Shown: one piece after another, positions 57,530 through 64,000 of the stretch
Layout: the number at the start of each line of letters is the position of its first letter
How positions within the stretch are numbered: position 1 is the stretch's first letter
Source of the DNA: Stictocephala bisonia
Taxonomy: Eukaryota; Arthropoda; Insecta; Hemiptera; Membracidae
Direction: 5' to 3'
Assembly: GCA_035578905.1 (NCBI GenBank)
Contig: JAQJVL010000151.1
Coordinates: forward strand, 1,697,001 to 1,761,000
DNA length: 64,000 nt
Notes under the pieces: model-generated
What the model was told of the DNA's origin: nothing
Databases searched by the model: none
Seen by the model: only the letters and a program-made list of their open reading frames with translations
Made by a program: the position numbers and the translations under genes

Positions 57530-58620
57530 AAGTGATTTACAGTTTAATGACTGTAAAAGCCGTAGTTTCGAGAAGCTCCATAGCCACGTATCATCAACAA
57601 CCTAACTGTGCTGAGAGGTTACTCGAGCAAGTGGCGACTGACAGCTCCAGGTATCCATCATAGTTAACTGGCCACAAACACCTCATCCCCACGTCAATAA
57701 TCACTGTAAAAGCCGTAGTTTCGTGAAGCTCTATCACCGCGAGTTATCAACAACGCAACTCGACTGACTATTCTCTCGTACAAGTGGCAGCTGACAGCCT
57801 CAGGTATCCATCATAGTTAACTGGCCACACACACCTCATCACCACGTCTTTAATCATTGTAAAAGCTGGAGTTTCGCGAAGCTCCATAGCCACGTATCAT
57901 CAACAACCTAACTGTGCTGAGAGGTTACTCGAGCAAGTGGCGACTGACAGCTCCAGGTATCCATCATAGTTAACTGGCCACAAACACCTCATCCCCACGT
58001 CAATAATCACTGTAAAAGCCGTAGTTTCGTGAAGCTCCATCACCACGAGTTATCAACAACGCAACTCGACTGACTATTCTCTCGTGCAAGTGGTGGCTGA
58101 CAGCCTCAGGTATCCATCATAGTTAACTGGCCACAAACACCTCATCACCACGTCTTTAATCACTGTAAAATCCGTAGTTTCGTGAAGCTCAATCGCCGCG
58201 TATCATCGACAGCGCAACTCTTCTGACAGGTTCTAGTGCAAGTGACGGCTGACAGTCCAAGGTATCCATCATAGTTAAATGGCCACAAACACTTCATCAC
58301 TACGTCTTTTATCACTGTAAAAGCCATAGTTTCGCGAAGCTCCATCGCCGCGTATCATCAACAACCCAACTCTGCTGATAGGTTTCTCGAGCAAGTGGCG
58401 GCTGACAGCCCCAGGTTTCCATCACAGTTAGCTGGTCACAAACATCTCAACACGTCTTTAATCACTGTAAAAGCCGTAGTTTCGTGAAGCTCCATCACCG
58501 CGAGTCATCAACAACGCAACTCTGCTGACAGGTTTCTCGTGCAAGTGACGGCTGACAGCTCCTGGTATCCATCATAGTTAACTGGCCACAAACACCTCAT
58601 CACCACGTCTTTAATCAATT
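57530..58620. repeat. 153-bp tandem repeat, 7 copies, with 306-bp dimer order
   Basis: The anchor actgtaaaagccgtagtttc occurs at 57550, 57703, 57856, 58009, 58162, 58314 and 58463. The first and third copies share cctaactgtgctgagaggtt, while the second and fourth share gcaactcgactgactattct. The early part therefore repeats as a 306-bp dimer. Later copies are mixed and slightly shorter. Confidence 0.95.
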
Positions 58621-58924
58621 CTTAGCTTTCAGTCACGCAAGTCAATTGTTTTATGAACATCACACAAGCTGGTGCACGCAATAGAGGAGAAATTCACCTC
58701 TTTTATAGCAAATTTATTATATATTGGGTTAGTAAGATAATATTGTTGATTTTAGGTGTATATCGTCGGTATTGAAATAACAATCTAACAACTGAAGGAT
58801 TTTAAAGCTTTTCTCATTTTTAGAATTTTATTGTTTATAAATAACTAAATTTTAGTACGAGACTTAATTTAATCTATCTGCATAGTTTTATTGACTAAAA
58901 ATTGTAAAATAGTTTTTTGATTAG
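58621..58924. other. AT-rich stretch
   Basis: No gene or repeat recognised. Confidence 0.35.
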
Positions 58925-59245
58925 CATAATACGTATTGGTACATATACAGTACAAGTAAAGGTCACACAACACAAATTTATTACAATATAAGCACAAAAT
59001 GCACAAATATATTACAATATAAGTACAAAATGCACAAATATTATGGTGATCGATTTCGGTGAACCACGCTCACCTTCCTCAGACCAGAGGGATTCACAAA
59101 AGAATGGAAAATGGTGAATCATTTTATAAAATCGATCACCATGATATTTGTGCATTTTGTACTTGTATTGTAATATATTTGTGCATTTTGTGCTTATATT
59201 GTAATAAATTTGTGTTGTGTGACGTTTACTTGTACTGTAAAAATT
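58925..59245 (-). mobile_element. foldback element C, best-preserved hammerhead-like core
   Basis: Same family as 23960-24245. The arms carry tacagtacaagtaaaggtca and aagtacaaaatgcacaaata, with inverted partners on the right ending at gtgacgtttacttgtactgt. On the minus strand the loop reads CTGAGGA (59077-59083), one extra A, a GGTGA/TCACC stem with loop gcgtggt, then GAAA followed by TCGATCACCA (GAAA at 59054-59057). The self-complementary ATCGAT after GAA, then C, matches the minimal stem III plus cleavage site of retroelement hammerheads, and TGGT/ACCA can form stem I. Confidence 0.68.
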
Positions 59246-59284
59246 GTAGTCTAATATAATTAATTGTAGTGATTACTGTGCTCG

Positions 59285-59560
59285 ATGCAATCAAAGCCAT
59301 TAACAAAAACAACTACATTTTACAGAACAGTACTTTTAAAAGCAAAAGCATCGATTTGCCACACAGGGTTGAAACCGAAGTCCGTGTTTGCAGTGGACGT
59401 AACGTCCCGGGGGATAGAGGCTCCTGAGAGAATTATTTATCTGATGCTGGAACACTCCGAATTTTGTTGCAGTCAATCTTCCAAATACGCATTTGCAGCA
59501 GATTCTTTAGCTGTGATTTATAGAGGGGATTTAAATACAATAACACAATTGGTTCTGTAG
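59285..59560 (+). CDS. unassigned open frame, 91 codons
   Basis: It has an ATG, and its composition is more coding-like than most of the window (SVFAVDVTSRGIEAPERIIY is one stretch). I do not recognise a domain, and no splice signals decide whether it is an exon. It lies between the foldback element and a minisatellite. It could be a relic of an unrecognised element or chance. Confidence 0.2.
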   Translation: MQSKPLTKTTTFYRTVLLKAKASICHTGLKPKSVFAVDVTSRGIEAPERIIYLMLEHSEFCCSQSSKYAFAADSLAVIYRGDLNTITQLVL

Positions 59561-59679
59561 ATCATTAACTGTACACAATACAATTCGTACGTAATGCAAG
59601 AGTGGTAGTAATTTATAATAAGTCCTCTAAAAATATGCAGTTTAGGAAATCAGCAGACCAATGTAATGGTGTGGTGTCA

Positions 59680-59841
59680 AGATGGATGAGAGGGTCCATC
59701 GAGTAGTATTATGTGTGGGTGGAGGGGCTCATCAATTCGTATCATGTGTGGGTGGAAGAACCCATCAATTAGTATTATGTGTGAGTGGAGGGGCTCATCA
59801 GTTCGTATCACGGGTGAGTGGAAGGATCCATCATGTAGTAT
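59680..59841. repeat. 33-bp minisatellite, left part
   Basis: Units of 33 bp such as gtgtgggtggaggggctcat plus caattcgtatcat, about 4-5 copies. The array is cut by a LINE fragment and resumes at 60541. Confidence 0.88.
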
Positions 59842-60540
59842 TGAAATTTCTAATATTTATACTGGCGATAGTAATTTACATTGGCAGAATAATACTAACA
59901 ATATTATGAAAAACATTAATAAAGAAATTTATTGTTTAAAGAGACTAAAGGAAAATGTAACTGATGATGTTCTGATTCTAGTTTACTACACCTACATTCA
60001 TAGTCAATAAAGCTCTGATACACATTTATGAGACCAATCTTCGAACATTAAGAAATTATTTATTATTTAAAAAAGCATTACGATTATTCTGCGGAGTAAC
60101 GCAGACTACTATAAAACTAAAGCCATTAACTATAAAATTAAATATCATGTCACTTCCATCCCTTATAGCTTACAAGTCATTTCTCAACAAAAATAAAAAT
60201 TCAATATTATTATAAAAAAAATTCTGTGACACCAGAAATAATAGTAAATTGGAATTAAAACAATATAAGTATCACAAATCACATAAAAATTTCATCTATG
60301 TACATATAAAACTAAACAACTCTATGTCAGCGTCTACACATCATTTATATTATACAAATTTCAAATCAAGATTAAGAAAGATTTTAACAGAAAATTGTTT
60401 ATATAAAATTGAAGAACTAATGAAAAAAAATCCTGCAGTACTATAATTTGTTGTACACTAATATATTTTATATTAAAACATATTTTTATATTCTATACAA
60501 TTTTATACTTTATTCAAATGATATCAATAAAGTATTATTA
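59842..60540 (+). pseudogene. LINE 3' fragment inserted in the 33-bp minisatellite
   Basis: The plus strand reads HWQNNTNNIMKNINKEIYCL, KRLKENVTDDVLILVYYTYI, a stop, then LKKALRLFCGVTQTTIKLKP and LNIMSLPSLIAYKSFL in another frame. The last intact piece (60249-60446) ends FKSRLRKILTENCLYKIEEL plus MKKNPAVL. These are the thumb and C-terminal segments of a Jockey/CR1-type reverse transcriptase with several breaks. The 3' end is caataaagtattattattat, and agtatt on both sides suggests a short target duplication. Confidence 0.75.
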
Positions 60541-60690
60541 TTATGTGTGGGTGGTGGTGCCCATCAATTCCTATTATGTGTGGGTAGAGGGCTCATCAAT
60601 TCGTATCATCAGTGGGTAGGGGACCTATCAATTCGTATCATTGGTGGGTGAGAGTACCCACTAAATCGCATCATGGGTGGGTGGGAGAGA
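60541..60690. repeat. 33-bp minisatellite, right part
   Basis: Resumes with gtgtgggtggtggtgcccat and caattcctattat. About 4-5 units follow, ending near gggtgggtgggag. Confidence 0.88.
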
Positions 60691-61134
60691 ATAACATTTG
60701 TTATTCTTGCTGATCTAGCCGTGACATGTAACATATTAAACAGTTGCACTCCTTTTATTGTTTTTTTGCGTTTTACTTAAACTAACATCCCTTAAATCAT
60801 GGTAATTATTTACATATATATGACTCCTTAAATTAAAAATTTTAAAGTTTAAATAGAAATTCACAAAATTGTCACACAATGTTTCATTGATGTATGTCTG
60901 ATGACACCTACGTTGTAAACGAAAAGTATCACGGAAAAAATATTCTATTGAGAATTTTGAGAATTTCTATTTTGATAAAATGATTTCCAAAATAAAAAGT
61001 TTTGTTTATGGTGAAAAAACCAAACAAAAAAATTTATTTAAGCTTTTCATTTACAAAAACTAACGGTTGCAAAATTAAAATGCAATAATTTTGTTTGTTG
61101 TAACGTACAGTCAAAATATTACCTTAAACAATTA
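60691..61134. other. AT-rich stretch
   Basis: No gene or repeat recognised. Confidence 0.35.
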
Positions 61135-61225
61135 ATGTTATATACACAAAGATAGATTTCTCATGCATTGTTACACGTTGTGTCTCCAACTATCAGCTGA
61201 TTTGGGGTCCGATGTGGAGCGGTAG
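61135..61225 (+). repeat. short dispersed repeat, copy 1 of a pair
   Basis: gatagatttctcatgcattg, then ttacacgttgtgtctcca and cagctgatttggggtccg, recur with few changes at 61951-62035 in the same orientation. Confidence 0.8.
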
Positions 61226-61384
61226 TGTAATCCCATGTAAATGTAATGCAGTGTAAACTGCAGCCGTATTGGCTGACCTCACTAACTAATCCAATTATTT
61301 ATTTATATACAATATTCCTATTACATGATAAATCTAATGTAAGTAATTAAACGTGTGTTCCCTTTTTAAATAAGAAAACAAGAT

Positions 61385-61546
61385 ATGGTCTATGAAATTG
61401 AGATCACTGACGAGAAGAAACCAAGCCGTCTGCCTCATACTCATCCAGCGGAGCTAACGTCCCAAGGAGTGGTGGTAAATCATCTGAAATGGCCAAACTT
61501 GTGTGGCGGCAAGAAGCGCCGTTCTCTAGGGGCAATTATCACGTAA
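61385..61546 (+). CDS. unassigned short open frame, about 53 codons
   Basis: Starts MVYEIEITDEKKPSRLPHTH and ends KKRRSLGAIIT. G+C is higher than the surroundings. No domain is recognised; it may be a fragment of an unrecognised element or chance. Confidence 0.15.
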   Translation: MVYEIEITDEKKPSRLPHTHPAELTSQGVVVNHLKWPNLCGGKKRRSLGAIIT

Positions 61547-61950
61547 TTCTTACGTTACATAATTACATTAACACTGAAAAATCACTTCAAAAGGCTGAAT
61601 GTGTAATACCTAATCTAAATAATTAGTTGTGTGACAAATACTTCTAGCACAACGCTAGTGTAGTTAGTTAATGAATAACTCTGTAATCAATAAAAGAAAA
61701 ATAATTGAATAGCATATTATTGATACAATAATTATTTTTAAAATACGAATAAAATTAAAAAAAGATAAAATGTGTATAAAACATTTAATTTTATATACAT
61801 CGTAATAAAATCTACTTAACGCTTGATAGAATAATAACTAATTCATTCTTACAACATAATAATGTCAATTCCACAACTTAAAACTTTTTGAGTAGCTCTT
61901 ATAACATAGCCTAAACCTTAAACCATAATTCCCACACACCCATACAATTA

Positions 61951-62035
61951 ATGTTATAAACACACAGATAGATTTCTCATGCATTGTTACATGTTGTGTT
62001 TCCAATTATCAGCTGATTTGGGGTCCGTAGTGGAC
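61951..62035 (+). repeat. short dispersed repeat, copy 2 of a pair
   Basis: Partner of 61135-61225. The sequences diverge after ggggtccg. Confidence 0.8.
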
Positions 62036-62549
62036 TTGAACGTTTTATCAGATTAACTTGAACGGCCGAATCTGCTCTACGAGTCCAGGAGGGATAGATG
62101 CCGTCCATTTAGGCCACGGCCTATTGTATAGAACAGTGGTTGCCCCCGAGAACCCCTAGAAACCTTTTAAAAATATCGTCAGACCATAAGATATTATTGA
62201 TAAATTAAACCAAATAAGAAACGCTATTTTATATTTTAAAGTTGTATGACATTTTAACAAATTGCAAACAGAAAACTCTTAATATATTGTAGTAAGAATA
62301 TATTAAAATAATATTACTCTTTAATTTATATTGCCTATAAAGAGTAACATTATGCGAAACATAATATAAGACCTTAGCCTCCTCATTAAATTTTTCTATA
62401 ACGCAGTTCACTAGCAAGTACTATATTTGGCTTTATCTCAAGATATGACTTGATTTGGCTTCAATATAAGCCAATGAAGTCATGTATTGGACAGGTAAAA
62501 ATTGACCCATCTCATTCTTATTAGGATAAATATCGATAACAAATGACAG

Positions 62550-62762
62550 CTAATATTTTGCCTTTTTTTCTTGTAGCACTATGGCCCTTTCCTGTTCTAC
62601 TTTAAGTGACTGTACCTTGAAAAATTGCGCTATCTTCTTGTTTCGCAATGAAGTGTTACTAAAATCTATTGTCTTAGAGCCTTCTGGTGGACCACTTGAG
62701 ATGTTGCTATGCACCATATTGTGATAATCACTGGTGTAGGAATCTCTTAATTCGCTCACCTA
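62550..62762 (-). CDS. candidate terminal exon, unassigned
   Basis: The minus strand has a tttag acceptor-like string just before GTGAGCGAATTAAG near 62760. The open frame runs YTSDYHNMVHSNISSGPPEG, KIAQFFKVQSLKVEQERAIV, ending LQEKKAKY and a stop. The charged, helical C-terminus is protein-like, but no family is recognised and no upstream exon was found. It could equally be a transposon remnant. Confidence 0.25.
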
Positions 62763-64000
62763 AACTGCTAAGGCTATTCCGATGTTATCTGAAACAATTA
62801 TGACAGGTACATCCATCTCTCAGTAATATTTTCTAAGTTAGAAAAGATAATAATTTTTTGCTCTCATACGAACAGTGCCAAGAACTGTTCGAGGGAGTTA
62901 ATGGTGAGCTACACCATAACATAATTGTAGATGTGCTTCATGAGTGGGCTCTGGGGAGTGGATGCAGATTACTCTAGAAGGTCTATCTACTATTTAAAAG
63001 TTCTACATAAAGTCTACTCTAAATTTTAGACTAGACTTTAAAATCGTTTAGGTGGATAGCCCCCATTCTAACTTGTCAAATGGTCCTGGGTTAGTGTGCT
63101 AAGTTGATAAGGATGAAGTGGAGTTTAATGAATATACTATAATCAAAGGGGATAGAGTCCACATTACTGGCATCATTGCTGTTTTGCTAATGCACTCTAC
63201 TCTACCCCCTCCCCCGCAAAAAATAAAATTCCAAGACTCGATCAGCAGTAGCTTTAGTTCAATAAGAAATGGCCTTTATTATTTGTTTCTAAAATGAATT
63301 TATATTTATGGTGTTCTAACCATCAGTTTATGTTCAGTCTCGATCAGAGTTCAACATAATTGTGACAGAGATCACACATTCCTATGAAAAGGAGTAGGTC
63401 GTACAGTCAACTGGTGTGGATAACAAAAATGTGCAGTGATAATGTAGGAAGACTCTTCAGAGTGACCATAGCCTGTCTGTAAATCAGCAAAATAATGAAT
63501 TTGTACAATATTAGTTGTATTACAATAAATTAATACAAGGTGTGTAACATAAAGTAAATACAACTGAACAAGATTAAATGATCTTAGAATAGCAAACTTA
63601 CCATATATGATACAATACAAATAAATGATGAAACTGCCATTTTGGTTATCCTGACGATAATGGTGAAAACGAAGAGCGTTTGAAGAAATAAGAAAAACCC
63701 ATATCCCTGAGGAAGAATAATGAATAAATCAGCTGTTTCATCATGATTCTTAAATAAGCCTTCCCCAACGCATAAAGACTTCAGTCAAAAGAGCTTTTAT
63801 GGTTCAGACGTGAATTATTAAAATTGCCTGTACGAAGTGAAACTGTAGAGTATTTAAAACTAACATTAGACGTCCCATATTCTTTTTGACATAAGAGAAG
63901 TCTTAACTTCTACATTGTACTACCTCTTATATAAAGTAAATAATTGACAACTTAAGTGGGGTAGTTTCACATTCTGACACGTATTTACCAACAGGAATTT
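62763..64000. other. AT-rich right end of the window
   Basis: No supported gene. The minus frame 63372-63620 (82 codons) has no recognisable domain. Confidence 0.35.

Overview
This window looks like intergenic, repeat-dominated DNA from an animal nuclear genome. An arthropod, probably an insect, is the best guess. The base composition is AT-rich, there are no operons or compact gene blocks, and all recognisable protein-coding sequence belongs to eukaryotic transposable elements. I found no host gene I would defend; two short candidate exons are listed with low confidence.

Layout. 361-2213 is a 16-bp minisatellite. 3477-4200 holds a SINE-like copy and two oppositely oriented fragments of one non-LTR reverse transcriptase. 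4207-11870 is a three-layer nest: an old dispersed repeat with GGAAAAGTA-CCCC motifs was hit by a 2.46-kb Tc1/mariner-type DNA transposon (catalytic spacing DD82E, TA target duplication, one nonsense codon) and by a nearly full-length CR1-like LINE on the minus strand. A solo copy of the host repeat lies at 13262-13590. 15.2-17.0 kb and 19.7-26.2 kb are mostly tandem arrays (49, ~30, ~180, 23 and 55 bp units) plus a foldback element. 26.2-27.3 kb is a LINE tail with stops. 31.3-34.1 kb holds two Penelope-like element (PLE) pieces in opposite orientation on either side of an R2-type LINE 3' end. 37.0-38.3 kb and 40.0-41.1 kb are more arrays (63-64 and 65 bp). 41.9-45.8 kb holds LINE fragments and a Jockey-like ORF2 with two stops. 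48.5-49.05 kb has a perfect 75-bp inverted repeat. 51-60.7 kb alternates minisatellites (~150, 63, 124, 53, 153 and 33 bp) with SINE copies, a second foldback element and two truncated LINEs inserted into arrays.

Nothing here appears to work as a pathway. The interest lies in the layering of mobile elements and in more than a dozen unrelated minisatellite families within 64 kb. The signal I find most striking is a hammerhead-ribozyme-like core shared by the PLE 3' end (31.3 kb) and the two foldback elements (24.1 and 59.1 kb). It suggests that the foldbacks are PLE terminal repeats that spread without the coding region. All of this rests on reading by eye; no alignment, folding or database search was run.
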